Assembly (NCBI GenBank): GCA_026724425.1
Contig: JAIUCV010000276.1
Location: 930,001-994,000, forward strand
Source: Erythrophleum ivorense
Lineage: Eukaryota > Streptophyta > Magnoliopsida > Fabales > Fabaceae
Reading direction: 5' to 3'
DNA: 64,000 nucleotides
Shown: positions 23,921 to 35,687 of the stretch, piece by piece
Layout: each line of letters opens with the position of its first letter
How positions within the stretch are numbered: the stretch's first letter is position 1
Notes under the pieces: model-generated
What the model saw: only the letters and a program-made list of their open reading frames with translations
Databases searched by the model: none
What the model was told of the DNA's origin: nothing
Program-made: the position numbers and the translations under genes

Positions 23921-24440
23921 TTATAGTGTATTTTTCTTTGCTAGCATTGATTGCACAAATGATTTGTAGGATTTATGTAACAAATCCAACAAGAGCAATG
24001 CCAACTCTTCTTTCTCAATGACCTCCCCTGCATTCAAAAGTCTAGATGCCGATTCATTAAATTTATTTGTGTGGTTAATAATAGTACTTTCTTCCTCCAT
24101 CTTTAGTGAGTATAAATCCAATTTCATCATCAAATGGCTAGTTAATGTCATTGAGGCATACTTATCTTCAAATGTGTCCCACAACTTCTTTGGTGATGTT
24201 TTTGACAATACTATAATTTTTATTTATAGGGATAGTGTCAATTGAATTATATTGACTACCTTCTTTTGGATAGTACTCCACTTTAAATCTTTCATATCAC
24301 TCAATTTCTTATCTTAGAATGCAAAATCATAACCCTGCCATTCCAAATAATCTTAAATCATGCATTGCCACAAAGTAAAATAATCTTTCCATTAAACAAT
24401 AGAATCTTATGCTTTAATGTATTCATGGCATTTAATAACT
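23921..24440 (-). pseudogene. Copia gag remnant
   Basis: The frame at 23921-24208 has KLWDTFEDKYASMTLTSHLM then INHTNKFNESASRLLNAGE, the pattern of plant copia gag (family annotated UBN2 or Retrotran_gag): 'W..L...Y......l...l..lkm.eg.sv..hi..f..l...L...G'. Upstream sequence to about 24440 carries more gag in broken frames. The zinc knuckle near 23750 is only a trace. Confidence 0.7.
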
Positions 24441-24595
24441 CCCAATTAAATACCTCTATCCCAAAACTATTGATGTGGCGCCAAGACCCGTTGATATGGT
24501 ACTAAAATCCTCCTAGACTGTTAATGTGGCACCTCCTACTCTTTTCTCTTTCCAACCTTGGCCAAGACCAATGGCTCTAACACTGCTTGTTGGAA

Positions 24596-24928
24596 CCTCA
24601 ACAATGAAAGCACACACAAGAGAAAAAAGAAAAGAAAAAAATAACACAAAGATTTAATGTGGTTTAGTCCCTCAAATAAACCTACATCCACAATCCTTAT
24701 CAAAATAACTCTACTAAAATTTTTAACTCATACAATTTTTTAATAAAAAAATTGCAAACTCTTTTGTGCTTACAATTACCCAATACCCCAATTACACCTT
24801 TGTAATAATCATGTGACTGAGCTTGTTGAGGTACTTAAACCAATAGCTAAAGAGTCTTATTTATAACGCCACATACACTCCCTTCTCTTGAACCCATTGA
24901 TGTGGCACATTGGAGAACACTCCCAATA
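24596..24928 (-). repeat. Copia 5' LTR
   Basis: About 333 bp. On the minus strand it starts TATTGGGAGTG (TG altered to TA) and ends GGTTCCAACA. It matches the LTRs at 12893-13231 and 23024-23191/15066-15252. Confidence 0.65.
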
Positions 24929-27900
24929 GTAAGTACAATGTAATTGGCCCACTATTTATACACGCATACACACATATACATATACAAGCTTATATATAAT
25001 TATTGAATAATTTTATTTGTATAATTTTAATAATTAAAATGTCACTAAATTTCAATGAATCTACTTCAAATATAATCACTTAAAATAATTATAAGAATAT
25101 ATGAATTAGTTACATATATTTTTTGGTTATTAGCATTCTCGATCTTTCTTTCTTAATCCTTGTGGATTGTGAGAGTCTTTTGAGAAATTCTGACCTTTAT
25201 GATCAAGACCTTCCTATCTTGATCTTCCAATCCATCTTGCAAAGTTCATAGATATCATCAACAATATAATTGATATATCGTTGGTTCTAAGAAACAAATT
25301 ATAGGTGCTAGCAAATGATCACAATCTCTTGGGCTAAATTGAAGTCCCTTGCCCAAGTGGCTTCATAATTAATATATCTTTGATCCTAAGCAACTAATTG
25401 AATGCTAGAAAATAGGCTTTTCCCAATCTTTAAAGAAGCTTTGCTATGAAAAACCATCGAAAGCCCTACTGCCACCCCATAAAGCATCCAGGAATAGCAA
25501 TGAGTCTCTAGCGCTGATGCTGGTCTCAATGTCAGAGCTATGATGTTTCCGACCCTCAACACCAATATTGTGGAATTCTCTCTTATCTTTCTTTCCTCTT
25601 CTCTTCTCTTTTTTCTTCCTTTTTCCTCTCTTTTTTCTTGGTATTTTGGGAATAAATGTTTTCAAATCTATTGTTCTATGATAGATACCTGATAACTATC
25701 TATTTATTTATTTGTTGTTCTACAGATCCTTTTGTTTTTCATTTTATCTAATATTTCAGTTCGTCATTTATGACATTATTTGAAAGTTTTTCAGAGTTTT
25801 TATTTTGTCTCAACAGCGATTTTGAAAGATTCTATATCTTTGCCTTTGGAATTTATGTCACCTTTTGTTCTTATTTTCGAAAATCAGGATCATTATGTTG
25901 TTCTGAAATTTGATGAATTTGATATGTAAAAGGCATAAAAGTAATAGCCTTGTTCCAGCAATAAGTATCAAGACGAATTTTAATTATAGAAGATGAATCA
26001 ACAGAACTTTTATCCGTCCCCTTAGTTCAATGAAATTTTTTTTAATGTTTTACCTGTTTAGTATTAGATCTTAGACTTTCAGAACTTATTGTAATGTTTT
26101 GGGCTTCATTTTGTAGAATGAATTGATGCCTTTTAAAAAATAAAAAAATAAAGAGCTTTCTTATTTTACAAATAATGCATCTTTAATAACCATTCAGTAA
26201 AGAAAAAAAATTTATATGCTCCTAGAATATTACTTTTTAAATCTTAGTTTATATTTAACATATCACATAATACACATTATGGTATGTAAGCATTATATGA
26301 AGTATATAATGTCAACACTTAGATATACTTTTCAAATATTATACTTTACAAGAATCAAGAACTTTATTCAATTAAACAAATCAACAATTTTAAAGGTTTT
26401 GTTATAATGTTATTTTGGTATACTCCGATATTAACGATGTCTGAAGGCATCTAAAAGCTTCGGAGATATAATATGCTTTGATTTTATAACTTACTGTCGT
26501 ATTGCTCAAAAAATATTAAAATCTCATTTGTTAGATTTTAATACATATGTATTATATCTATTTACTTTTATTTATAATTTTTCTGCATATGAAGAAAAAT
26601 TTTAATTGTTGTGATGTGTTATTTTTTAATACTTTAAATTAAAATATTTCCCTTTGTTAACTCAAATTTTTTTCCCTAACAACACTTCGTGAGTAAAATA
26701 TTAGATGCACTATGTCATAATGATAAAGTGCATTCTCATGACAATCATATATTATATTACAATTTTTATTTAAAACACATGTTGTACTACAATTTTCAAT
26801 ATATGATGATATAAAATATTACATATTAAACAACATATTATTTTTCAAACTTTCCCATGTAAAATTTCAGGAAAGAATTGAATGATCATGAAAGCGCGTG
26901 ATAACCCTCTCCGGTGTAAGAAGTTGATTAGCAAAACTAATTATTTCCTAAGAAGATATTGCTTAGTTAGTTGAATAATAGCTTAAAAATGCTAGCAGAT
27001 CCTCTCCGATTTAATAAAGTATTTGTTGGAAAACGACAAAATATATGGGTAGGGTCTCGTAAAACCGACCAATGTGGGCACCATCTCCTCATATCTCTTT
27101 TCTCTCCTACATGGTTCTCTCTATGTTCCTTAAAAACACATGCACATGTTGGCATCTTATTAAAGAGCCAAAGATTTTTAGTATTAACTTGTTTTAAGGA
27201 TTATTAGAAGAGGAAAAATTTCTTCTTTGATTAAAGCATGTTGCCCCATCCTTCTTTTAGAAGTCCATTACTAGATCAAAGCCTCTTATTGACATTACCC
27301 ATAAGGAGTGTCTCAAGTAGTTTGGCGCACTTGCGTTCAGTAGTTGAGAAACCTCTAAATTACTAATAGTTTGTGCCGACAGAAAGTTACTTGTGGACCC
27401 CTGTCTTGATCGTGCTCTTTGTTGCTCTTCTATATCTTAGTGTTTAATTTTTCAATTATTTTTTTATTGTTATTTCATGTTCTTATTTTTGGACTCAGAG
27501 AGTACCCACATAATGTACTTCTCTTTATTTTAATTTAAACTTCTTGATTTACTTTTAAAAAAAAGAGAAAAGTGTTGTTAGAAGGTCACGTAGTTTATGA
27601 GGCTTGATGCACTTCTTAGGCAGAGAAAGTGGGACACTCAATTCTGGTAAGGATAGCAACCTTGGCTCAACCAACCTCATTTCGATCTCCGCTGGCTTGT
27701 TTGAGTTAGGTAAATCAACCACTGACTAGGCATTGAGATGGATTAAAGTAAAACTCAAATGTGAATATTTGCAAATAGGCAAGGTTGGGACTTATATGCA
27801 TTGCTTCATTTATAGCTTAGTATTTTATCATTTGGTCACTTATTCAATTTCATTTAAATTTTAATATAATATTTATGAGAATTATCTATGTGATTATTTT

Positions 27901-28454
27901 AAATATAAATCTTTAATTAATTTAATAAGTGTTTATGGATACATTTATTAATGATATCATATGGGAAATATTTTATCAACAAAAATGTCTAAATAAGATA
28001 AACACAAATATATCTTACAATACAACTCATATAATTTAATCAACCTAAGGTAGGATACTATTAATGAACTAATAAAGAATTTTTTCTTACTAAAAAATTT
28101 TAATGGTACATGTTACATTATAACTTATTTCACTTAATGCACTAGGATGCCATAAAAAAGTTTACAAGAAAGTTCTTTAATAATGAAAAAAATTCAAATA
28201 GTATAATTTCCAATACCTGAACCCGACAGTGTTGATTAATCCCTATGAAGTTTGAGTATACGGAAATAAAACCCAGGTGAAGGAATGGAGCAAAATATAA
28301 GTGAATGACACAGGGGATAGGTGGTGACAAACCCACCCTAATTTGCCCCATTACATTCCTACACTTAATTTGGCACACTTACTATGTGATTTATATCCAA
28401 CTTACTTAGCATCTTCTTCTTCTATAACTGATTGTTGTTTGAGATTCACACAAT
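24929..28454. other. Intergenic, no gene recognised
   Basis: AT-rich with only short chance frames. 25560-25640 is a pyrimidine-rich tract giving a K/R-rich chance frame on the minus strand. 27010-27170 and 27250-27720 are less AT-rich and may be old element or gene debris, but no protein family was recognised. Confidence 0.4.
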
Positions 28455-29294
28455 TAGAGTTATCAAAATGAGCCAGCTTGGATTGCCCTGTCATGCGTCA
28501 CAAGTTAAGTGGACTAGGTTGTGTTAATCCATTTTTAAATGAGTGAAGAAATTCTCTGGCTCACCTGTAGTGTTATATGGGCTAGAAAATGAGGGAAAGA
28601 AAAATGATAATAGCAGCATTGAAATTTACAATAACCACCAAGTAACACAGTCAAGTATCCAAAATCGAAACAATTAGTTCAAGCACTCAACAACTCCTTC
28701 AATAATCAACATCATGTGATCATCATCAAACAAAAATAACCAACTTAAATTTCAGAGTATCCAACCAAATAACAAAAACAAATTAAAACAAGTAAGGGAA
28801 TTTAAAAATATGAAATTCTCCAAAATTCTTTATAGGTAAACATTGCAATCATTGCTCATGATCAAAGGCCTTGGCTTGTATTGTCACATTTAACCATTCA
28901 TGGATGCTTGCTACAACCATTGCTCACAATCGTTGCTTAAACCTCGCATCACAATGCCCAGTGGAGGGAATTGAGGAAACGAAATGGGGGAGGAATAGGG
29001 GATTTTTTTTTCGATTTAGAGAAAAAGAGCAATTGGGTGGGCTTTTAGATCAAGCCTTACTTTAGATTTGGGCTGGCTTGGGGTTTAGGTTTTTAAGTTT
29101 TTTCTTTCCTTAATTTCTTAAGAGAAAACATGTAACCTACAGCTTATATGGTTCTGCATATATAACTAGTGGATTGAGTAAATGGGCCAAAACAACCTTG
29201 AAATTATATAAGTTGATAAAATTTAAACTTAACCAACCATTTTAGTGGGTTAGATAGGCCAATCTAGTGGGTTCAACCCATTTTAATGGCTCTA
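28455..29294. mobile_element. Non-autonomous hAT transposon with perfect target duplication
   Basis: 840 bp. Left end TAGAGTTATCAAAATGAGCC; right end on the other strand TAGAGCCATTAAAATGGGTT; both share TAGAG..AT.AAAATG. It is flanked by the exact 8-bp repeat CACACAAT (28447-28454 and 29295-29302), the duplication length of hAT elements. Subterminal GGGTTAGA- and GGGTTCAACCC-like motifs support this. No transposase frame; the small frame at 28871 shows no known domain. Confidence 0.85.
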
Positions 29295-29302
29295 CACACA
29301 AT

Positions 29303-29682
29303 CACACTTCCCTTTATGTTTTAAGCAAAACAATTGTAAATTTCAATTATAAATCATTTATTAATATTCACTTCAATTAGAAATCTATAAATCATCCCCC
29401 TAAACTTTCATTTTTTTTAATGTTTGGGAATTTTAAAATTTAAAAAATTTTTATTTACTTATAACCAAGGGGATGGAAATTGGTGAAGTGACATTTCCAT
29501 TACCAAAAATAGGATAAGTATTTAAATGTGGAAGGGTGAACGTTTATGGACTAATTTTCTGTTTTTAAATATGAAGGACGTGGTAATTGGAAAAAAAAAC
29601 TTTGAAGGAAATGTTTGTAAATGACCTAAAGTGGAAGAGATATATTTGTATTTTTATTTATCAAGAAAAAAGTTGCAACATG

Positions 29683-29721
<39 letters not shown>

Positions 29722-30309
29722 TTACTTCACTCAACTCTTTTATCACTAGATGTATATTGTGACTTTCATTCTCATTTTTTTATCTACAAGATAAGAAGAT
29801 CAAATGTACTCATTTAATGAAAAAAATGGTCTACCTTCATATGTAGAGCTTTTTTGGAATTGTATAAATTTATGGTGAACTCTAAATAATTGAGTTTTTC
29901 TACCAACATTACATATATTTTGAGATATTTACTTTCTTAGTTAAAAAATTAAAATGAGAATTTCAAACTAGTTATAATTGTAAAAGGTTTCAACCTCTTT
30001 AAAGATAAAGTTATATATGATATTATTTTAATATAAAAAGTAAAACGTATAAATTAAAAATGATCATGAGCTGCAGATTTTATTTTTTTTAAAAAAATTA
30101 ATTTAAAATTTGATAAATTTCTAGGTAAAATAAATGCAAATCACAATTCTTGTTTGATATAAATAAATTTTGAAAAATTTTTAAATACTTATTTATATTA
30201 TCTACTACTACATTTTTAAAATAATTAACTATTTCACTTTTTTACCTTAAACTATTTGTTATACGTCTTAGTTTTTCTCTAATGGTATTTGAAATTCAAA
30301 ATTATACCT
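29303..30309. other. AT-rich intergenic DNA
   Basis: No gene recognised. Holds a TTA microsatellite at 29683-29722. Confidence 0.45.
29683..29722. repeat. TTA microsatellite
   Basis: About 13 uninterrupted TTA/ATT units. Confidence 0.95.
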
Positions 30310-31569
30310 TTTATCGTAGCATTCGAGAGTTAGAGGTAAAAGAAGTTTTAAAGAAGAAAGAGAATGACAAAGCAGTATGACTAGATAATATGGTGTAGAA
30401 GGGTTTATGAGTGAAAGGTATAAATTAACTCATAAAATTATTTAATAAAATTATAAGATCCAAGAGAATGTTAGATGAGTGAAGGAAAAGTACTTTAATT
30501 CCTATTTATAAAAATAAAGAGAACATAATACAAAATTGTGTAAATTATAGAGGACTTAAACTCATGAGTCACATTATGAAGTTATGGGAAAAGGTTATTG
30601 AGTGAAAATTAAAGCAAAAAACTCAAATTATAGAGAATCAATTTCATTTTATACTTTATAGGTTTACCATGGAAACGATATACTTGTTATGAAGATTGAT
30701 GAAAAAATATCGAACAAATAAAAAAAGATTTGCATATAGTATTTATTAATTTAGAGAAGGCTTATGATAGGGTATTAATAGATATTTTGTGGAAAGCTTT
30801 GGAGGAAGAAAGAGGCTGTATTACTTATATTCGAACAACTTATCATATATATGATGGGGTTACAATTAGTATAAGAACACAAAGTTGGCTTATCGAAGAT
30901 TTTTCAATAATTATTGGCATACATCAAAGGTCAACTTTATACACCTATCTTTTTACTTTAATCTTAGATGTGCTTACTCAATATATACAAGAGCCAATAT
31001 CACAATGCATGTTCTTTGCAGATGATATAGTTGTATTTAAGGAGTTGAGAGAAAAAATAAATGAGAAGTTAGAGATGTGGAGACTAATTTTGAAAACATA
31101 TAAATTTCGTTTAAGTAGAAGTAAAATTGAATATATGGAATATAAGTTTAGTAAGAAGCATACTAATTCTAGCATAGAAGTAAAAATTGGAAAACACACT
31201 ATATCACAAGTCATTCGATTTAAATATCTTGGGTCTATCATATAACAAGATAGGAAAATAGAGGAAGATGTAAACTATAAAATTCAAGCGAGGTGGATGA
31301 AATAAAGGAGTGATTAAGGTATTATTATAGATAAAAAAGTACCACTCAAACTTAAAGATAAGTTTTACCACATAGCTATAAGACTAATAATATTATATAG
31401 GACTGAGTATTGGGCATTAAAAAGTTAATAGGAGAATAAGTTCAATATTGCAGAGATGAGAATATTGCGTTTGATGAGTAGACATACCAAAAAAGATAGA
31501 ATTAGAAATAAATACATTTAAAAAAATTTGAGGTCGCACCTATTATGAAAAATATGGTAGAATCATATC
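30310..31569 (+). pseudogene. RTE-type LINE reverse transcriptase remnant
   Basis: The longest open part (30730-31245) reads FINLEKAYDRVLIDILWKAL, then IGIHQRSTLYTYLFTLILD and MFFADDIVVFKE: the conserved blocks of LINE reverse transcriptase, with FADD as the catalytic box. The order and wording, and the later segments SRSKIEYMEYKFS and FKYLGSII, fit the RTE clade common in plants. Upstream (30310-30729) and downstream (31246-31569) the homology continues through stops. The pol is cut at 31569 by the LTR element at 31570. Endonuclease was not seen. Inactive. Confidence 0.85.
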
Positions 31570-32975
31570 TGATGCTTACTAAATTATGACACTGCAAGTG
31601 TACGGGTCGCAAATGTAGTACGTGATGAATCAAGGTCGTTCCCTCAGAGAATCAATACAATTTGCAATTAGGCATTAGAGTTCTCATGTTCATTTTAGTT
31701 AAACAATCAAATTGTAGATGGATTTATGAGAATGATGCAAAGACAAATAATAAACGATAGTTGTATTGGAATTATGAAATCAGAAACACCTTAGGAATTT
31801 TAATCCCCTTTTTATCAAATGTCAATTATTTCCCTTTTAATTAAACAGCTTAAAGCAAATTTTAGAGTCAAGGTTAAAGTAGGTGCAATTGTCTTTCGAT
31901 CCAATTGAACCCTTATATCCACTCACTTTTGATGTCTCAAGGAGAGGTTAATACTTGATTAAGTGCATACCTTCTTTCGACTACCTAGGGCCCTTGAGAA
32001 TATTTCTATCTCAAGTACAAATCAGATTATATCTAATCCTAAGTTGTTTAACCAATGGTCTATAAGCAATTTCCTTCCATCAAAAATTAATTACTCAATC
32101 CACAATCAAACTAAAGGAGGCTACCCAATAGAATGAAATATATTTCAGATTAAACAATACTATTCTCAATAAACTGCAAAATCAATAAGGGAAAATAATC
32201 TCTACAGATAAAAGGTTCATAAAATCCCTAAGGATTACAAAATCTAGCCGCTCATGGCTTGAAATCCACAGACAAGTTCAGCACACATATTTAATATCAT
32301 CAACTAAGAGGGTAGATGGAGTAGAAACACCTAATTGGAAGAGAAATCAATAGAATTGACGAATTCTCGATCAAATTAAAGCTTCTCCCACACCCTTGAT
32401 GCGTTTTCTCCTCCCTTAGTCGGCCATAACTTTTTCTATATGCTGAATGACCCAAATCCTAGGCTCTCCTCGACTTTTCTAGCTCGCTAAATTAAACTGT
32501 GCGTTTCAGGGTCCGCTCTCGCTATGGCGAGAAGTGCTTCTCGCTATAGCGAGAGCTCATAAGTTCCCAGATTTTCTGCTGTCCTCGCTACTGTTGCGCT
32601 ATGGCGAGTTTCTCCCTAGAATTTATATGCTTCGCGACTTCGCTATGGCGAAGTACCTCACTCGCTATAGCGAAAGTGTGTTCTCGCCATAGCGAAGTCA
32701 ATCCTCGCTGTAGCGAGAATGCTTGATCCACTTGTACTTCCTCACTTCTCAGCTTCCTTCTCTTTTCTCAATTCTTTCTTTCTTCTTTTATCTTTCCTGA
32801 AATTGAAATCAATCATAAAGTGAGGCTCAAACTGCTAAAGATAACATAATAAAACACTTTCTTTATTTTATTTGATTGAATTCATTTTAACTCTATTAAT
32901 CAAGAAGAAAGCATTTGACTCCCTAATTAGATCTCAAATATAATCCTTTTTATATCATAAATTAGGGAGTTATCA
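31570..32975 (-). repeat. LTR of the Tat/Athila-like element
   Basis: On the minus strand it runs from TGATAACTCC to GTAAGCATCA (TG...CA), 1406 bp, ending with the ACTTGCAGTGTCATAATTTA stretch. The middle carries a cluster of CGCTATAGCG palindromes. Confidence 0.6.
32515..32722. repeat. Cluster of CGCTATAGCG-type palindromes, LTR
   Basis: About seven copies in 210 bp of CTCGCTATAGCGAG and one- or two-base variants (CTCGCTATGGCGAG, TTCGCTATGGCGAA, CTCGCTGTAGCGAG). Each is a perfect or near-perfect short inverted repeat. Confidence 0.9.
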
Positions 32976-33435
32976 AACTGCCCCACACTTAAATCCTTGC
33001 TTGTCCTCAAGCAATTCTCAGAATTATCAAACAGAGATTATTTATTTATTCTTTTTCATAATCATCACCCAATCAATCAGAGGTCAGCTCTCCCCCACAC
33101 TTAGATTGGGACTAATGCTAGAAACAGAAGTTCAGCAAAACTTAAATTGAATTTTGAAAACAATGCAGTCATAGTTACACTCTGACTAAGTGTGTGTGTG
33201 TTCCACAGATAGATTTTCAAAAAGCACTCAAGCAACCTTCAACATATTCTCATTATATTTTCAAGACCAATCCATATATTCACTCTAGCTTCAATCCTCA
33301 ACATTCATTAAAAGAGGTTTCTATTGTTCACCTGAGATCAGTTTTCAACGTGATCACTTAGCTTTTTTTTTATGGCTTTTGTCTAGTCTCTCTTTTTTTT
33401 TTTAAATGATTTCTCCTCAGTTCTCTTAATCTTTT

Positions 33436-33577
33436 TGACGCGAATGACGACATTGGTCATGAAGCCACCCGGTTACTCAGATTAGGGAAGTCTCAGAGTG
33501 CTCACTAGCATACTCTTAGTTTCTATCACCGTTTGACGCGAATGACGACATTGGTCATGAAGCCACCCGGTTACTAA
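33436..33577. repeat. Two direct copies of a 42-bp segment
   Basis: TGACGCGAATGACGACATTG with the following 22 or so bases (to CCCGGTTACT) occurs at about 33436 and again about 33533, with the same sequence by eye and about 55 bp between. Confidence 0.85.
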
Positions 33578-34295
33578 GTGATTTCAACCATTGGAGTAGT
33601 TTTTTTTTTTAAAGGTGGATCCCTCTCAAATGACAATCAGATATCCACTAGAGCAAGTAATTTGGACAAATCTAAAAAAATAATTGAGAATTAGTTTAGG
33701 AGAAAACTTGAATACTTCACTTAATCATATTGTGGAAGAGTGGTCCTAATGTGGGTGCATACTGTGACTACCTTATCTACTTTATTCATTTCAAGCTTGC
33801 TTCACCCCCATATTCATTGATCAGTATTCCTCTAAGGCAGTGAGGCTAATTCTGGTTAAAATTGGAGATGTTATGATGGATTATTTATGAGTGCTAATTT
33901 ATTTGCTTTTTTTAATTTTATTAACTGAAATTAGGCGTTCGTGTCTATTTAGCCTAGCCTATGTGTACCTTTCCCCCACACTTAAAACTAACATTGTCCG
34001 CAATGTGCAAAACAAGAAAGCAAAAGTAAGACAAGAGAAGTAAAGTGTGGTGCATGAAAAAGATAGAGACAGGACTCCCCTGATGAGAAAAAAAACATTT
34101 GAGATGACGAGAGGGATGTGCTCAAACTACTCCTGCAATTGACAGCCCAACAATAGAGAAAATAGCTACAGGAATAGGTGACTTGTTATAAGAGAAAACA
34201 GAGCAGCCAGCACCAGTGACACAAACAAAAAGATATACAGTCATCCATATACAGTAATCCCAAGTAGCAAAATAAAACAGTATAAGAGATAGCAA

Positions 34296-35426
34296 TCAAG
34301 GGATAGAAGGATCCTGTGAATCCGAAGGACCAGGCTGGTCACCTGGTGGAGGGTTCTGGGGGAGAACTATCACGGATGGTGTAGGACCCGCTGGAGGTGA
34401 AGGGGCAGGGGCAGGCATCAAGTAGTCCATCAGCATCTGAAGCTGGTCCTTCATGGATAGGACATGGCCTTCTAACCGGTCAATGGACTCTCGCACCCAA
34501 CCTTCAAACTCAGCTGAATGCGGCGGGTCCTGCTGCATCGGCTCAGGTGTGCTCATGTGTTGTGGTGGAGGCGGTGAAGAAGCTGCCGGAGGTGCTCGGG
34601 CAGATGCTCGTTGTCTGCGAGGATGTCCCGGCTCATCCTTCATGTTATCATACTTAAAAGGCCCTTTAGGCTTGAACTGCGCATCATTTTTGGAGACGCG
34701 GCTTCCCCCCATGGTGACTAGCTCAGTAAGCATGTGGGGGTAGGCTAGGCTCGCTCTATCAGACCTCGCTATCTGTTTAAAGTTCAGGTACATCAAGCGA
34801 GGGATGTTCACCCGCTGCCTGGTCATGAAGCACCAAGTCAGAGTCGCTCGCTCCTGGATCATGTCCGAACCATGGGAGCTCATCAGAATGTTGCTTGTGA
34901 TGAATTGTAACCAATAGCGGGCCGGTTTGTTTAACTGATTTACCGGATATACTTTGTTTACCAACCGGGCTCGGCCCTCCAGTGCAATAGTGGTCTCCAC
35001 CTCTTCTCATGGAACGGATTCAGGATTCTCCAAAAAGTGTTGGAATGCGCACTCACCGACGTCTGGTAGCTCATAAAAGTCTTGAAAGACTTTCTCGTTG
35101 ATGCGTATCCAGGCAGCCCGGCAGTAATATTCATCCTCGCCCTCTTCAGTATCCTCAAAGTTGGCATACAACTCTTGGATCATCAGCGGGATCCGATGCA
35201 CCAGCTTTTTGGTGAAGCCTTGAAGTTCATGCCACTGGAAGTCCGGATAGATGAGATCCAGGCTATGAGGTTCATAATACCTGTCTTCAACCACACTGCG
35301 GTCAGCGAAGAGATGGTCAAAACGGAATTCTGCCCGGGCTGAAGCGAACCTATCCTTATCATAAGCCTGCTTCTTTTGCTTAGAAGAAGATGCTCCAGCA
35401 GTCTTAGCTTGCTTCTTGGGAGCCAT
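34296..35426 (-). pseudogene. Retroelement ORF of 'putative plant transposon protein' type, one stop
   Basis: About 376 codons from MAPKKQAKTAGASSSKQKK to a Pro/Ser-rich C-terminus, interrupted by one in-frame TGA at about 35007. An upstream in-frame ATG at 35486 would add a hydrophobic 20-residue lead; MAPKK is preferred as the conserved-looking start. Order: basic N-terminus (1-20), a globular part (about 25-245: FDHLFADRSVVEDRYYEP, RIPLMIQELYANF, TWCFMTRQRVNIPRLMYLNF), then a proline-rich linker and a short coiled segment near 300. The globular part resembles a domain often labelled 'putative plant transposon protein' and linked to Tat/Ogre-like elements with extra ORFs (recalled, not checked). 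Function unknown. Confidence 0.6.
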
Positions 35427-35687
35427 CACTGTAAAAAAAAAAACAAAGATGAATTGAAAGCAAATCAGTGCAAGAATTAAAGACAAGTAGCAAAATGAAC
35501 GGGGGGATGGGTGTCACATGCATAGCTAGGCTGAAAAAGCATGAAAGAATTGCATATGCTATGATTGGAATGAGGACAAGAGCCTTTAAAAGCCTACAAG
35601 GGACCAAAGGACAGAGGACGAAGGGATTAATCGAAGCAGGGAATGCTCGGGGAAGAAAAAAATTTTTCTGAAAAAATGTCTCGAACT

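Larger units (their letters stand above)
23024..24928 (-). mobile_element. Copia element, deleted, minus strand
   Basis: 5' LTR at 24596-24928, gag and protease remnants at 23303-24440, and the proximal part of the 3' LTR at 23024-23191 (the rest is at 15066-15252). No integrase, reverse transcriptase or RNase H was seen, so most of pol is deleted. The primer site after the 5' LTR (near 24580) is degraded. Confidence 0.7.

Noticed and set aside
25444..25665. Lys/Arg-rich minus-strand frame
   Set aside because: Produced by a TTCCTTTTTTCT-type tract; no recognisable domain.
28871..29065. 64-codon frame inside the hAT element as transposase remnant
   Set aside because: No hAT dimerisation or zinc-finger motif and too short.
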